Notes: generated from the letters alone by a model not told the origin. 64,000 bases of DNA from Arthrospira sp. PCC 9108 (GCA_016745315.1 CP066886.1:4526501-4590500), one strand, 5' to 3'. Positions 1 to 10,328 are shown, numbered from the stretch's first letter. Numbers and translations are program-made.

Positions 1-619
1 CCCGTTGTTCAGCTTCTATCCTCGCCAAAGTAGCCTCTTGCAAAGCCGCGTATAACTCATCAGGAATTAGCAATTTTTGGCCGTTATCTTCTCGGTAAAA
101 ATCGATAATTTTACCGGAGACTTGTAAACGTAAACCCAGAGTTTCACTGCGGTTATCCGTAATTAATTGGTAACTATCTCCCACTAAACGATAACCCCGC
201 AATTGTTCAGTTATCCACTGCCCTTTCGGGTCAAATAACCAGTATTCTTTCACCTCCAAACTTTCATAGAGATTCTTCTTAACCGTTTGGTCTTGTTCTT
301 TTGTACTCGGAGAAGTCATCTCAAAAATCACAGCCGGAACTTGTCCCTCTTCCCAAATTTTATAGTTATCCCTTCCCCCTGGTTCCACATCAAAAATCAC
401 CATCACATCAGGGGCTACCCGCAACTTAGGGAAACCCGCCGCATAATACATAAATTGGTCAGCCAAAACCGTCGCTTTTCGGTCTTTTAGGTATTCTTTC
501 AGAACTAGCATAGTCGCCATTAGAACGTAAACATGATCATAAGTTTCTGCCAAGGGTTCTCCGTCCCTACTGGGATAAAAAACATCAGTTTTATGGGTCA
601 GGCTGTCAACTGCTATCAT
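1..619 (-). CDS. Uma2-family (DUF820) protein, 3' end outside window
   Basis: An open frame starts at the ATG complementary to 617-619 and runs off the left edge, so the C-terminus is missing. The translation begins MIAVDSLTHKT and contains the stretch APDVMVIFDV, then FEMTSPST and later EYWLFDP, which is the usual layout of Uma2/DUF820 proteins (PD-(D/E)XK-like fold, common in cyanobacteria, often linked to mobile DNA). The visible C-terminal part, with LIPDEL and an Ala/Glu/Arg-rich end, looks like the typical coiled tail. Family membership is well supported; the biological role is not known. It reads away from the arsenic operon with about 150 bp between them. Confidence 0.8.
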   Translation of the reverse strand, partial: MIAVDSLTHKTDVFYPSRDGEPLAETYDHVYVLMATMLVLKEYLKDRKATVLADQFMYYAAGFPKLRVAPDVMVIFDVEPGGRDNYKIWEEGQVPAVIFEMTSPSTKEQDQTVKKNLYESLEVKEYWLFDPKGQWITEQLRGYRLVGDSYQLITDNRSETLGLRLQVSGKIIDFYREDNGQKLLIPDELYAALQEATLARIEAEQR

Positions 620-772
620 AATTCCTAACTCCGCATTAGCACTGATATATATTATACACCCCACCCTAGACTAAGTGGGCTGATATAAGATTGACCGAAA
701 TAACTAGATCTTATTAAAACCAGATTCTGTGGTGAATTAACAACAGTAACCCACCCCAGAACCTCAATCAGG

Positions 773-1174
773 TTAGTTATCCTGTAACAATGTTTTAATC
801 AACTTTTCCACCCTTTCTCTAACCTCCTCCCTAACCCTGGGGAAAATCTCCGGCTTTTCCGCTGGGTCGTCTAATTGCCAATCCTCAAATATCTCCCGTG
901 TTAGCCATTCCTCTGGTAAATTAACACCGCAACCACAGAGGGAAATTACTGCGTCATAATCTTCGGGTTTAAATTCACTTAAAGCATTAGAAGTTTGGTT
1001 GCTAATATCAATGTCAACATCTGCCATAGCTTTGATAGCATAAGGGTTGACTTCGCTGCTTTCCAGTCCTGAACTGGTCACTGCTATTTTATCTTTTCCC
1101 ATTACCTTAGCAAACCCCTCAGCCATTTGGGAACGAGAGGAATTTTTTTTGCAAACAAACATGACTTTTTTCAT
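773..1174 (-). CDS. arsC: Arsenate reductase, LMW-phosphatase fold (ArsC)
   Basis: A 133-residue protein very like Synechocystis ArsC, the glutathione/glutaredoxin-linked arsenate reductase with a low-molecular-weight phosphatase fold. It reduces arsenate to arsenite for export. The N-terminal loop has C8-x5-R14 (VCKKNSSR), and the redox pair is C80/C82 in SLCGCGVN. The two extra cysteines I recall at positions 13 and 35 of the Synechocystis enzyme are serines here, so only the catalytic triad C8, C80, C82 remains. It is the last gene of the acr3-arsH-arsC set and starts 26 bp after arsH ends. Full family length. Confidence 0.93.
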   Translation of the reverse strand: MKKVMFVCKKNSSRSQMAEGFAKVMGKDKIAVTSSGLESSEVNPYAIKAMADVDIDISNQTSNALSEFKPEDYDAVISLCGCGVNLPEEWLTREIFEDWQLDDPAEKPEIFPRVREEVRERVEKLIKTLLQDN

Positions 1175-1200
1175 GGTTTCTCCAGAATTGTAATTGACAA

Positions 1201-1845
1201 TTAAAGTGCTTTTTGTGCCGTTTCAATAACTGCTTTTTTGGCGAGTTCTTGGCGTTCACTGTGGCGGTCAGTTAAGTAATCCACCTTGTCCCGCAATAAT
1301 AGGGTGAATTTATAGAGTTCTTCCATGACATCAATCACCCGATCGCGATAAGGTGAATCTTTCATAGTTCCATCCTCATTAAACTCTTGATAAGCCTTAG
1401 CAACTGAGGATTGATTGGGAATGGTAAACATTCGCATCCAACGCCCCAAAATTCGCATGGTATTCACGGCATTAAAAGACTGGGAACCCCCGCTAACTTG
1501 CATCACCGCTAGAGTTTTACCCTGAGTAGGTCTAACCGCGCCAATACTCAAAGGTATCCAGTCAATTTGGTTTTTCAGAATACCAGTAATATTACCGTGC
1601 ATTTCTGGGGATGACCAAACTTGACCTTCTGACCATTGACTAAGTTCGCGCAATTTTTGAACTTCTGGGTGAGACTCATCAAAGCGATCGCGTAACGGTA
1701 AATCATGGGGATGGAAAAAACGAACTTCCGCACCCATATCCGTAATAATTTTAGCGGCTTCTTCTGCTAGTAAGCGACTGTAAGATCGCGTTCTTAATGA
1801 ACCATACAAAAACAGGATTCTGGGAGGATGATCAAAATTAGTCAT
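1201..1845 (-). CDS. arsH: ArsH, NADPH-dependent FMN reductase
   Basis: A 214-residue flavodoxin-like oxidoreductase. The FMN phosphate-binding loop is visible as LYGSLRTRSYSR near residues 14-25, followed by SSPEMHGNITGILKNQIDW, typical of ArsH. ArsH proteins reduce quinones or metals and, in some bacteria, oxidise trivalent organoarsenicals. It sits between acr3 (stop 7 bp upstream) and arsC on the same strand, the arsBHC order known from Synechocystis. The length is normal for cyanobacterial ArsH. The exact physiological substrate cannot be read from sequence. Confidence 0.93.
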   Translation of the reverse strand: MTNFDHPPRILFLYGSLRTRSYSRLLAEEAAKIITDMGAEVRFFHPHDLPLRDRFDESHPEVQKLRELSQWSEGQVWSSPEMHGNITGILKNQIDWIPLSIGAVRPTQGKTLAVMQVSGGSQSFNAVNTMRILGRWMRMFTIPNQSSVAKAYQEFNEDGTMKDSPYRDRVIDVMEELYKFTLLLRDKVDYLTDRHSERQELAKKAVIETAQKAL

Positions 1846-1852
1846 GATTCAA

Positions 1853-3001
1853 TTAACACTTTAAACAACGGGGGTCTAGCAGTGTAGCTTTTTCCGGTTC
1901 TCGCGGAAACCAAAAAGCCGTTTTTTGGCAAAATTTCACCAGCATTAACATCACCGGAACCTCAATTAATACCCCCACCACAGTTGCTAAAGCCGCCCCA
2001 GAATTTAAACCAAACAGTGTCACCGCCGTAGCGATCGCTACTTCAAAATGATTACTCGCGCCAATTAAAGAAGCTGGCGCAGCATCCTCATAGGATAGCT
2101 TCATTTTCAAAGCCGCCACATAGGTAATCAAAAAGATAAAATTGGTTTGCAGAAATAGTGGCACAGCAATTAACAGAATATGCAGGGGATTTTCCACAAT
2201 TAAATCACCCTTAAAAGCAAACAGCAAAATCAGGGTAATTAATAAAGCCGCCGTAGCCACAGGACTTAAATATTTCAGGAACTCTCTTTCAAACCAAGCC
2301 TTTCCTTTATACTGAAAAATCAAATAGCGAGTATACATCCCCGCCGCCAGTGGCAAACCCACATAAATCAGGACTGATAATAAAATAGTTTGCCAAGGTA
2401 CAGTTAAGTTATTTGCCGACAGCAACCACCGTCCCAATGGTGCGTATAAAAACAGCATCATCAGCGAATTAACCGCCACCATAACCAGGGTAAGTCCTTG
2501 GTTGCTGTAGGAGAGATAACCCCACATTAAAACCATGGCTGTACAGGGGGCAATTCCCAATAATATAGTACCGGCGATATAGGAATCAGCGATGGGAATT
2601 TCTGCCCCTCTTAATATCTCAGTTCCGGTGATAATTGGTCGAAATAACCACCCCAGAAAAAACAGCGAAAAAGCTACCATGGTAAACGGTTTAATTAGCC
2701 AATTCACTACCATTGTTAATAGCACTGGCTTAGGTGCTTTAGCCGCATTAACTGCCTGGGTAAAGTCAATTTTAACCATGATGGGATACATCATGAAAAA
2801 CAGACAAATTGCGATGGGAATTGACACCTGATAAATGCTCATTGAATCCAGGGTTACGGCGACCCCTGGAAACAATCGACCCAGGACAATACCTGCTATA
2901 ATACAGAGAATCACCCACAGGGTTAGGTACTTTTCAAAAACGTTTAATTTACCCCCTGCTTGCACCGCTGATTTATTGATTTGTGGTGAATCATTACTCA
3001 T
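1853..3001 (-). CDS. acr3: Acr3-family arsenite efflux permease
   Basis: A 382-residue integral membrane protein with about ten hydrophobic segments, of the ACR3 (BASS superfamily) type. It exports arsenite across the plasma membrane using the proton motive force. The segment GIAPCTAMVLMW holds the cysteine (C153) known to be essential in Acr3 proteins. It is the first gene of the operon; arsH begins 7 bp after its stop, so the two are surely co-transcribed. The gene is called arsB in some cyanobacterial literature although it is Acr3-type. No arsR lies next to it; the only ArsR-type gene in the window is far away at 55600. Confidence 0.94.
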   Translation of the reverse strand: MSNDSPQINKSAVQAGGKLNVFEKYLTLWVILCIIAGIVLGRLFPGVAVTLDSMSIYQVSIPIAICLFFMMYPIMVKIDFTQAVNAAKAPKPVLLTMVVNWLIKPFTMVAFSLFFLGWLFRPIITGTEILRGAEIPIADSYIAGTILLGIAPCTAMVLMWGYLSYSNQGLTLVMVAVNSLMMLFLYAPLGRWLLSANNLTVPWQTILLSVLIYVGLPLAAGMYTRYLIFQYKGKAWFEREFLKYLSPVATAALLITLILLFAFKGDLIVENPLHILLIAVPLFLQTNFIFLITYVAALKMKLSYEDAAPASLIGASNHFEVAIATAVTLFGLNSGAALATVVGVLIEVPVMLMLVKFCQKTAFWFPREPEKATLLDPRCLKC

Positions 3002-3540
3002 GTTAAATCCTGACTATTAGGACTTGGTTTAATCCCCATATCTAAATTGAGGGACTAAATACATACCCCACGGGGACCCAGAAACCTAATTAATCAGGCC
3101 TCTAGTCCCTGTCAAGTTGGGTATAGTGTCTATTATTTCAAAAAAAATTGATATGTCAAGTAGGCAGAATATCTATAATCTGGCAAAAATGGCGGAGAGC
3201 GTATGGGCTATAATCCTGTATGGTAAGTAAATACAGACAATTTTGGCAGAGCAAATTTTATCAATAAGTTGTTTAATTGCGATTATGGTCATATATAGAA
3301 ATCAAAAAATATTGATATTGTCTCCTTCCCAGAGATGGCTAGTGGAGACTTGGGTTTTACCATTAGCCCCAGAGTCAGATTAGGAATAGAGGCGAAGCGT
3401 TTACTTTAGTCTTGGAATTGTAGCAGTTCAGATTGGTATCCAGGGACTTGATGCGATCGCTTTTTTGTCCTAGGTGGGAATTTGTACTTATTTTGTCCAT
3501 TTTCCCAGTAGGCTGTCATCCATTGGGCCAGTATGATAAC
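3002..3540. promoter_or_regulatory. acr3 upstream region with a possible ArsR operator
   Basis: About 540 bp without a convincing gene. An inverted repeat TTGA-N4-TCAA lies at 3148-3159, and GTCAAGT occurs at 3111 and again at 3155. ArsR operators on cyanobacterial arsBHC promoters are short TCAA/TTGA-type inverted repeats, so this is a candidate operator, but spacing and orientation differ from the described site and it may be chance. A short sequence around 3393-3425 (ending TCTTGGAATTGTA) recurs at 37733-37760, where an IS630 copy is inserted just after it. Confidence 0.3.
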
Positions 3541-3774
3541 TTACTCATTGCTTTCTGCTCTGGGACGGTTAATTCGGCTAGTGCGATCGCTTAATCGTGT
3601 TGGGTACTGCCTATATTGATTTAGGATTGTGTAAATCAGCTTCATTAGTTCGTTGTCTCTGGAGTTAACCTCTGATATCAGTTTCTGGTTTTGCTTCATT
3701 AACTGCCAGACTAAAAAAACTGTAATGCCATCAGTTCCTAGTTTGACTATATCTGGTAATACGTTAGAATCCAT
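3541..3774 (-). CDS. Small single-span membrane protein, unknown
   Basis: A 77-residue ORF with a hydrophobic stretch (about residues 12-26, TDGITVFLVWQL) followed by a charged, partly helical tail and an Arg-rich end. The layout resembles the small YvlB/holin-like anchors often found beside phage or mobile DNA in cyanobacteria, but I do not recognise the family. No strong ribosome-binding site is visible. It lies between the arsenic operon and the first mobile-element cluster. It could be a real small protein or a chance ORF; amino-acid composition favours real. Confidence 0.5.
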   Translation of the reverse strand: MDSNVLPDIVKLGTDGITVFLVWQLMKQNQKLISEVNSRDNELMKLIYTILNQYRQYPTRLSDRTSRINRPRAESNE

Positions 3775-3812
3775 CGTTGTTGATTTCGTTGTCTTTTAAG
3801 TTCAATTCATCA

Positions 3813-3896
3813 GTGCGAGACGTTGAGGCATCAAATAGGGCTGCAATGCCCGAAATAACTGCCTAGTGGGGACTCCAACCCCTTGGTTGGATATAT
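3813..3896 (+). mobile_element. Group II intron 5' fragment
   Basis: Begins GTGCGAGACGTTGAGGCAT, the 5' end shared by every intron copy in this window, and follows their domain I sequence for about 84 nt. It then stops at the IS630 remnant that starts at 3897. Nothing of the rest of this copy is seen nearby, so it is a truncated relic. Confidence 0.8.
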
Positions 3897-3980
3897 AGCA
3901 CAAGACAGGAAAGTTAGGACGTATAATGGAGAGGACGAGATGACTAAGAAGACAAAAAATGCCAGCCCCCTATAGTTATA
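3897..3980 (+). mobile_element. IS630-family left-end remnant
   Basis: Carries the left terminus of the local IS630 family (TAGCACAAGACAGG, then GTTAGGACG) and the first codons of its transposase, MPAPYSY. It ends abruptly at a TA where a second IS630 copy begins in the opposite orientation. Either the second copy inserted into this one or recombination between copies removed the remainder. Confidence 0.85.
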
Positions 3981-4933
3981 GCATTAGTCAAGGTGGTTAG
4001 GACGCAGCTTGGAGAACGGAATCCATGGCATCATCGAGAGAATCAAACTGCTCACGTGCAATGGCGAATGCGGGCTTTCAACCACGACCAACATTTCTCT
4101 ATCTTGTTGAGGTCTGGCGAATAAGGTGGTAGATAGAGCAAACGGCATTGAGCCGCCTCCACTAGCTCAGGAATCCGTCCCCCTTTATGAAACGTTGCAT
4201 TGTCTAGCACTAGAGTCTGACCTGGCTTCAGTGTTGGAATTAAGATGAACTCCAACCACAACTCAAACACTGTCCGATTACAACAACCCTCAAAGCGATC
4301 GGGGGCTAAGAGTTGTTGATGACACCATGCGGCTATATAGCTCACCCTGCCCTGCCTCTTCCCGGATTTGAGGGCATCGAAGCGTTGTCCTTCCTCGCAG
4401 TAACCATAAGGGTAATCCGAGTCTTGACTATTCATGCCAGCTTCATCGAGGTAAACCAACCCTTCCGACTCCATATGTTCAATCTGAGCAATAAACTCCT
4501 CTCGCTGTTGCTCATCACCTTCTTGGTAGCCGTAAGTTTTTTTCTGGTGAAGCCAATTTTCTTCAAGGCTCTGGATATGGTGCGAGGAGAGATGTCGTCA
4601 TCCCAAAGTTCAGCCATTGGAGCGGAGGTTTGATCGCCATGCTCTTGGGCAAAAGCCTTGAATTTATGCCAGTCGGTAATTTTGTGGTTATTGCCAGGTC
4701 GGTGATTAGGTTTAGGGAGGAAGTCTCCGGTCTGTGCTTTTCTTTGCAGCCAGAGATTAATGGTGTTCCGGCTGACATGGAAAACTTGACTGGCTTCTGT
4801 TTTGAGCATACCGTCTAGTTCAATTGCATCAATAACTTTTTGTCTGAGGTCGTAACTATAGGGGGCTGGCATTTTTGGTCTTCTTAGTCATCTCGTCCTC
4901 TCCATTATACGTCCTAACTTTCCTGTCTGGTGC
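3981..4933 (-). mobile_element. IS630-family insertion sequence, copy 1
   Basis: A full-length element of about 953 bp bounded by TA dinucleotides (3979-3980 and 4934-4935), as expected for IS630/Tc1 transposition. The ends are related inverted repeats: GCATTAGTCAAGGTGGTTAG at one side and the complement of GCACCAGACAGGAAAGTTAG at the other. Its right side joins the middle of an IS1-like transposase gene. Confidence 0.9.
4052..4872 (-). CDS. IS630-family transposase, two overlapping frames
   Basis: The transposase is read in two overlapping frames: 4872 to 4432 (helix-turn-helix half starting MPAPYSYDLRQKV) and 4474 to 4052 (catalytic half). The DDE parts are visible as VYLDEAGMN, LVLDNATFHK and YSPDLNKIEKCW. 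The frames meet at a run of seven A residues in the RKK/KTYGY region. Copies with eight A (e.g. the intact gene at 47211) are in one frame, so this copy needs a -1 slip at the A-run or is inactive. Cytoplasmic DNA transposase; moves its element into TA sites. Confidence 0.85.
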
Positions 4934-5273
4934 TATACCTGTGCCGTGAATGTGGTCGCCAATTTCGAGAAAATCCCTGTCCTGGAGGTTACAGTTCTGA
5001 TGTCAAAGAGCTTTGTGTGAAAATGTCCCTCAATGGCATGGGATTTCGAGCCATTGAGAGAGTCACTGGTATTTCTCACAACACAATACTTAACTGGGTT
5101 AGAGTTGCAGAAACCCAGATGTGATGAGGAAAACTATGAAATTCCTGAAATAGCTCAAATTGATGAGCTTCAGACTTTTGTGGGTTCAAAAAAAACCATC
5201 TGGGTCTGGACAGTTGTGAATACCAAACTGCCTGGAATTCTGAAGTTTGTCATAGGCGACCGCTCATTGCTGA

Positions 5274-7862
5274 ATTAGGGGTCGAGATAGACCTCACGGT
5301 CTACCCCTCCCATTCAGCAGCAGAACCGTACATGAGAATTTCACCTCATACGGCTCCTAGTTTGACCGTCTCCTTGTTAAGAGTACAGCATCATCTCTTC
5401 ATCAAGAGCTGTTTTATCATCGTGACAATGGCGATGTAATAGTTGAAGATTCTTGTATTCATCCTTTCCGCCTTGGCTTCTAGGTACAATATGGTCTACT
5501 TCAATAAAGTCTGACGGGGTAAAGAATTGCCCACACCAGGTACATCTACCTTTTGGTTTCTTGAGTAGTTTTGCAACTCTATTTGGCGTATCGATTGCTT
5601 GTCCTTTCCTGTTTGCCCAGTAAGTCCAATTTCCGTCATAAAGTGTTGCTTCCGGGCGTATTAGGGTGTGTCTGACAATTGGAGTCCACTTATGTTTCCA
5701 TAATTGGATTCCATCTTTGGTCTGGAATAACCAAGATTCATGCCTTTCTTTCCCATTGCTAAGTTTAACCATTCCATGTCTGAAATAGTTTCCTAGCTTT
5801 TCGTAACTTGCCTTTTGGCATCTTGATTTTGTCCATGCCCGTAACATTTGCCAAACTATGTTGTCTAGCTTATTGAAGGTCTCTGTTGAGACTACCGCTG
5901 AATAATAATTTGTCCATCACCGAATCATCGGGTTTAGATGTTTAATCAGGGCTGATTGAGGTGCAGTTTTAGATTGTTTAATTACACCTTTTATCGCTTA
6001 TGTGTGGGCAACTGCTTTTGGGCTGGGTTTTATGTGGGTTTTATGTCCGATTAATCGGCTCTTACGTCCCCCTGTTTTTCCAGTTTTATATTTTCCTACT
6101 GGGTATTGCCTGATATTGAATCCGAGGAAATCAAACCCAGGTTCTTCTGTTTTGCCATTAGACTCAATAGGTTTGAGTGTGTGACCAATTCGAGTCTTTT
6201 CGGGTTTAATCTCTAATCCTACAGGTTTTAACCATTCGGTGATAGCAGTTTTGCACTGTTCAATGATTCCTAGGTCTTTGGAGATTACCACGAAATCATC
6301 GGCGTATCTTATAAGGTTTATCTGAGTGGTTGTTCCTTTGTTAGGATACATTTCTTTAACTAGCCTTTCCATTCCCAACAGTGCGATGTTGGCGAGTATT
6401 GGACTTATTACCCCTCCTTGAGGTGTCCCTGTTTCTGTATCCTCTAATACACCGTTATCTAGCACGCCGGCTTTGAGCCATTGTTTCAGGTCTCTTTTTA
6501 GGCTACTTGGACAATGAATTTTGGACAGTAGGTAATCATGGTTCACGGTAAGAGCATTTTGCTATATCGGCATCGAGAACATAATATTGTCCTCGATTTA
6601 TGGCAATATAAATTCTGCCAATTGCGTCATGGGCGGACCGTCCGGGACGGAACCCGTAGCTTGTACCTTCAAATCTCGATTCCCATTCAGGTTCGAGAGC
6701 CGACTTGACCAAGGCTTGCCTTGCTCTATCTTGGATTGTGGGTATTCCTATTCCAGCTTTTTTCATCCCTGCCAGGTTTTGGTATCCACACCCGTCGCAG
6801 TGGTTTTGCTTTGATATTTCCCTTAATGTTCTCCACAAGCTCAAACCTTTGTCTTGGAGAGATTACTCTTACTCCATCAACTCCGGCTGTCTTCTTGCCT
6901 TGACCCGCCTGGGGGCGGGTTTATTAAGCTGACTGTTGGGAAGCATGGCTGACCGTGGAACCCGCCCCTACAGTCGCACTGCTAGGAGCCGGGCATAATA
7001 TGACTTCACCAATAGACGTTGCCATCTTCGTCCCTTAGCGTCTTGTCCCGATTTAGCTGCTTGAAATATACTCTTTTGGAGCTTGAATACTTTCCGTTGA
7101 ACCTTAGTCCATGGGATTGTCTTCCATGCGTTGTTCGTAGTCTTGATTGGTTTTGGTTTTCCCAACCCTTTCTTTAAACTCGCTATCGCCATTTGTACAC
7201 CTACTAAACTCTATTCCTTACAATCAAACCGTGACCTGTTAGCATATCCCTACTATTACAGCAGGGTGTTGGCTTTTGGTCACATCTCACATCCTCCGAG
7301 ACTTGCGGTTACACTTATCCCTACTGATATTTCGACCAAATAATCAGAGTCTAGGAGGACTTAAAACGTTCCATTTATATGGGCATTCCATCTTGAGATT
7401 TGTCCTTTCCACCGGGGTACTTTTAAAGGTCTGTGTAGGTGATGAAAAGATTACCCTACTTTTCCCCTTACTCTTTTGAGCGCAGCGTATCAACCTGTTT
7501 CGCTGCTCAATAATGACGATGGTTCAAGCCGGACATTCGGTTTCCCTAATCATGGATGGTTGGCAGTGGTCGCATCTGGTAGTAGGTTCTACTTCACCCC
7601 TTCCGTTCCCCGCTTCAGTCCTGGGGTTATGATTCCCAAAACTGGGGGTGGCTGTCGCCGTTACTCTTTACTCCCTGATTTCTCAGTTGGTTCATGACCT
7701 TGAGTTCCCTGCCTTGTTTGGATTTTTCCAAACGTCGGGACATATAAACAGTTATGAGGATGGTCAGGAGAGATCTCCTTATATTCAACCAAGGGGTATA
7801 AATCCTCACCAGGCAGTTATTTCGGGCATTGCAGCCCTATTTGATGCCTGAACGTCTCGCAC
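5274..7862 (-). mobile_element. Group II intron A with decayed RT ORF
   Basis: The 5' end on the minus strand is GTGCGAGACG at 7862. Domain V is seen at 5325-5360 as GAGCCGTATGAGG pairing with the complementary CATGTACGGTTC, and the 3' end is CCCCTAAT at 5274. The flanking bases match the uninterrupted IS1 copy apart from one substitution, which fixes both boundaries. It carries an RT/HNH coding region that is frameshifted. A palindromic repeat sits within the ORF at about 6911-6971. Confidence 0.9.
5377..7192 (-). pseudogene. Group II intron reverse transcriptase/maturase, frameshifted
   Basis: Reading from 7192: a 74-residue N-terminal piece ends YYARLLAVRL-TAG in the palindromic insert. 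The RT fingers and palm follow in three frames (about 6929-6800, 6844-6536, 6546-5998), with RYADDFVVIS still present, and then the X/HNH part at 5847-5377 (CTWCGQFF, VDHIVPRSQGG). Compared with the copy at 39683, there is one extra base near the DEK codons and two bases missing after AKC. The copy at 29464 has the same two changes. Not expected to make a working maturase. Confidence 0.88.
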
Positions 7863-8164
7863 CTTTTACCACATTATGGCAAATGATTCAGGGCTGGGCT
7901 TGTTTTCTATATATTACGGACGGATACAAAGTTTATCCTTGCTTAATTGAGGATTGCAATCATCTAGTCAGCAAAACGGCTATGACAAGAGTAGAATGAG
8001 AAAACTGCCGTCTGAGGCACTATTTAGCCAGGCTACATCGCAAAACTTTGTGTTATTCCAAGTCCACTGAGATGTTGTACAAATCAATTCGCTTACTTAT
8101 CTATTATTTGAAGCATGGACAACTTCCTCCGTTCTCTTCATCATTCCTCACTGTGCAATACCGA

Positions 8165-8376
8165 AATTCGAGCTGGGTAGGTTGGGTGAAACCCAACATC
8201 ACTGAGAGATGTTGTTGTTGGGTTCCCCTCCTCCACCCAACCTACTAAATAGGCTCGGCGTCGGAAATGCGATCGCCCTACTCACTTTCGAGGAATTCGA
8301 CCTGGGTAGGTTGGGTGAAACCCAACATAACTGAGAGATGTTGGTGTTGGGTTTCGTTCCTCCACCCAACCTACTA
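8165..8376. repeat. Two palindromic MITE-like repeats
   Basis: Two similar units, about 8174-8246 and 8312-8383, each start GTAGGTTGGGTGAAACCC and end with the complementary CCACCCAACCTAC, so each can fold into a long hairpin. They are separated by about 65 bp containing a HIP1 site. The second unit ends exactly where IS630 copy 2 is inserted (TA in CTACTATAGC). Repeats with this GTTGGGT/ACCCAAC signature are common in cyanobacterial intergenic DNA. Confidence 0.8.
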
Positions 8377-8378
8377 TA

Positions 8379-9334
8379 GCACCAGACAGGAAAGTTAGGA
8401 CGTATAATGGAGAGGACGAGATGACTAAGAAGACCAAAAATGCCAGCCCCCTATAGTTACGACCTCAGACAAAAAGTTATTGATGCAATTGAACTAGACG
8501 GTATGCCCAAAACAGAAGCCAGTCAAGTTTTCCATGTCAGCCGGAACACCATTAATCTCTGGCTGCAAAGAAAAGCACAGACCGGAGACTTCCTCCCTAA
8601 ACCTAATCACCGACCTGGCAATAACCACAAAATTACCGACTGGCAAAAATTCAAGGCTTTTGCCCAAGAGCATGGCGATCAAACCTCCGCTCAAATGGCT
8701 CAACTTTGGGATAACGACATCTCTCCTCGCACCATATCCAGAGCCTTGAAGAAAATTGGCTTCACCAGAAAAAAAAAACTTACGGCTACCAAGAACGTGA
8801 TCAGCAACAGCGAGAGGAGTTTATTGCTCAGATTGAACATATGGAGCCACAAGAAGTGGTTTACCTCGATGAAGCCGGCATGAATAGTCAAGACTCGGAT
8901 TACCCTTATGGTTACTGCGAGGAAGGAAAACGCTTCGATGCCCTCAAATCCGGGAAGAGGCAGGGCAGGGTGAGCTATATGGCCCCATGGTGTCATCAAC
9001 AACTCTTAGCCCCCGATCGCTTTGAGGGTTGTTGTAATCGGACAGTGTTTGAGTTGTGGTTGGAGTTCATCTTAATTCCAACACTGAAGCCAGGTCAGAC
9101 TCTAGTGCTAGACAATGCAACGTTTCATAAAGGGGGACGGATTCCTGAGCTAGTGGAGGCGGCTCAATGCCGTTTGCTCTATCTACCACCTTATTCGCCA
9201 GACCTCAACAAGATAGAGAAATGTTGGTCGTGGTTGAAAGCCCGCATTCGCCATTGCACGTGAGCAGTTTGATTCTCTCGATGATGCCATGGATTCCGTT
9301 CTCAAGGCTGCGTCCTAACCACCTTGACTAATGC
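8379..9334 (+). mobile_element. IS630-family insertion sequence, copy 2
   Basis: A full-length copy of about 956 bp with the same termini as copy 1 and TA dinucleotides on both sides (8377-8378 and 9335-9336). The left flank is the MITE-like repeat and the right flank a group II intron fragment. Confidence 0.9.
8440..9263 (+). CDS. IS630-family transposase, two overlapping frames
   Basis: The HTH half (8440-8883) begins MPAPYSYDLRQKV; the catalytic half (8841-9263) carries VYLDEAGMN, LVLDNATFHK and YSPDLNKIEKCWSW. The two frames meet at a run of ten A residues (8769-8778). Ten is equivalent to seven modulo three, so this copy and copy 1 need the same -1 correction, while eight-A copies are in frame. 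This fits either slippage-dependent expression or independent loss of frame. Otherwise near-identical to the intact gene at 47211. Confidence 0.85.
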
Positions 9335-9336
9335 TA

Positions 9337-9583
9337 TACCCCTTCTTTTCCCCGTACTCTTTTGATCGCAGCGTATCAACCTATTTCGCTACTAGAGTAT
9401 TACGATGGTTCAAGCCTGACATTCGGTTTCCCTAATCATGGATGGTTGGCAGTGGTCGCCTCTGGTAGTAGGTTCTACTTCACGCCTTCCGTTCCCCGCT
9501 TCAGTCTGACGGGTGTGAACCTTGAAACTGGGGGTGGCTACCGCCGTTACTCTCAACTTCCTGCTGTACATAACACCAGCGTT
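9337..9583 (-). mobile_element. Group II intron domain I fragment
   Basis: About 245 bp matching the 5' half of the local introns on the minus strand (for example CGGAAGGCGTGAAGTAGAAC and TTGATACGCTGCGATC, also seen around 46300-46500). Truncated on the left by IS630 copy 2 and on the right by the IS1-like element at 9584. No coding function. Confidence 0.8.
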
Positions 9584-10328
9584 GGTATTGCACAGTGAGG
9601 AATGATTAAGAGAACGGAGGAAGTTGTCCATGCTTCAAATAATAGATAAGTAAGCGAATTGATTTGTACAACATCTCAGTGGACTTGGAATAACACAAAG
9701 TTTTGCGATGTAGCCTGGCTAAATAGTGCCTCAGACGGCAGTTTTCTCCTTCTACTCTTGTCATAGCCGTTTTGCTGACTAGATGATTGCAATCCTCAAT
9801 TAAGCAAGGATAAACTTTGTATCCGTCCGTAATATATAGAAAACAAGCCCAGCCCTGAATCATTTGCCATAATGTGGTAAAAGCCAGCAATGAGCGGTCG
9901 CCTATGACAAACTTCAGAATTCCAGGCAGTTTGGTATTCACAACTGTCCAGACCCAGATGGTTTTTTTTGAACTCACAAAAGTCTGAAGCTCATCAATTT
10001 GAGCTATTTCAGGAATTTCATAGTTTTCCTCATCACATCTGGGTTTCTGCAACTCTAACCCAGTTAAGTATTGTGTTGTGAGAAATACCAGTGACTCTCT
10101 CAATGGCTCGAAATCCCATGCCATTGAGGGACATTTTCACACAAAGCTCTTTGACATCAGAACTGTAACCTCCAGGACAGGGATTTTCTCGAAATTGGCG
10201 ACCACATTCACGGCACAGGTAACTCTGTTTTCCCTGACGATGACCATTTTTGACTACTTTATGGCTTTGGCAATAAGGACAATCCATCTTGATTTATTTG
10301 AGAATATCATTTTCTATTATGCAACAGC
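9584..10328 (-). mobile_element. IS1-like insertion sequence, complete copy
   Basis: About 745 bp with imperfect terminal repeats: GGTATTGCACAGTGAGG at 9584 and, at the other end, the complement of GCTGTTGCATAATAG at 10328. Two overlapping reading frames are in the IS1 arrangement. I see no target-site duplication: the left neighbour is intron sequence and the right neighbour a gene remnant, so recombination may have changed the flanks. Confidence 0.85.
9606..10287 (-). CDS. IS1-family transposase (InsA/InsB, frameshift-fused)
   Basis: InsA (10287-10033, 84 residues) begins MDCPYCQSHKVVKNG with a Cys-rich zinc finger (CPYC, CREC) and an HTH ending in NTILNWVRVAE. InsB (to 9606) overlaps it in another frame and carries IDELQTFV, WVWTVVNTK and YYLKHG, as in IS1 DDE transposases. 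IS1 elements make the active fusion by a -1 ribosomal frameshift in the overlap, and this layout fits. The copy interrupted at 4936-8162 is its sibling. Probably still functional. Confidence 0.88.

Larger units (their letters stand above)
4936..8162 (+). pseudogene. IS1-like transposase, 5'-truncated and split by a group II intron
   Basis: The left part (4936-5273) encodes CRECGRQFRENPCPGGYSSD and then KPRCDEENYEIPEIAQIDEL, up to DRSLL. The right part (7863-8162) resumes with FTTLWQMIQGWACF and ends with the IS1-type terminus GTGCAATACC. The complete relative at 9584-10328 shows that the N-terminal Cys-rich start is missing here, cut at the TA where IS630 copy 1 ends. The group II intron at 5274-7862 lies antisense to the gene, so splicing cannot restore it. 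Clearly inactive. Confidence 0.9.
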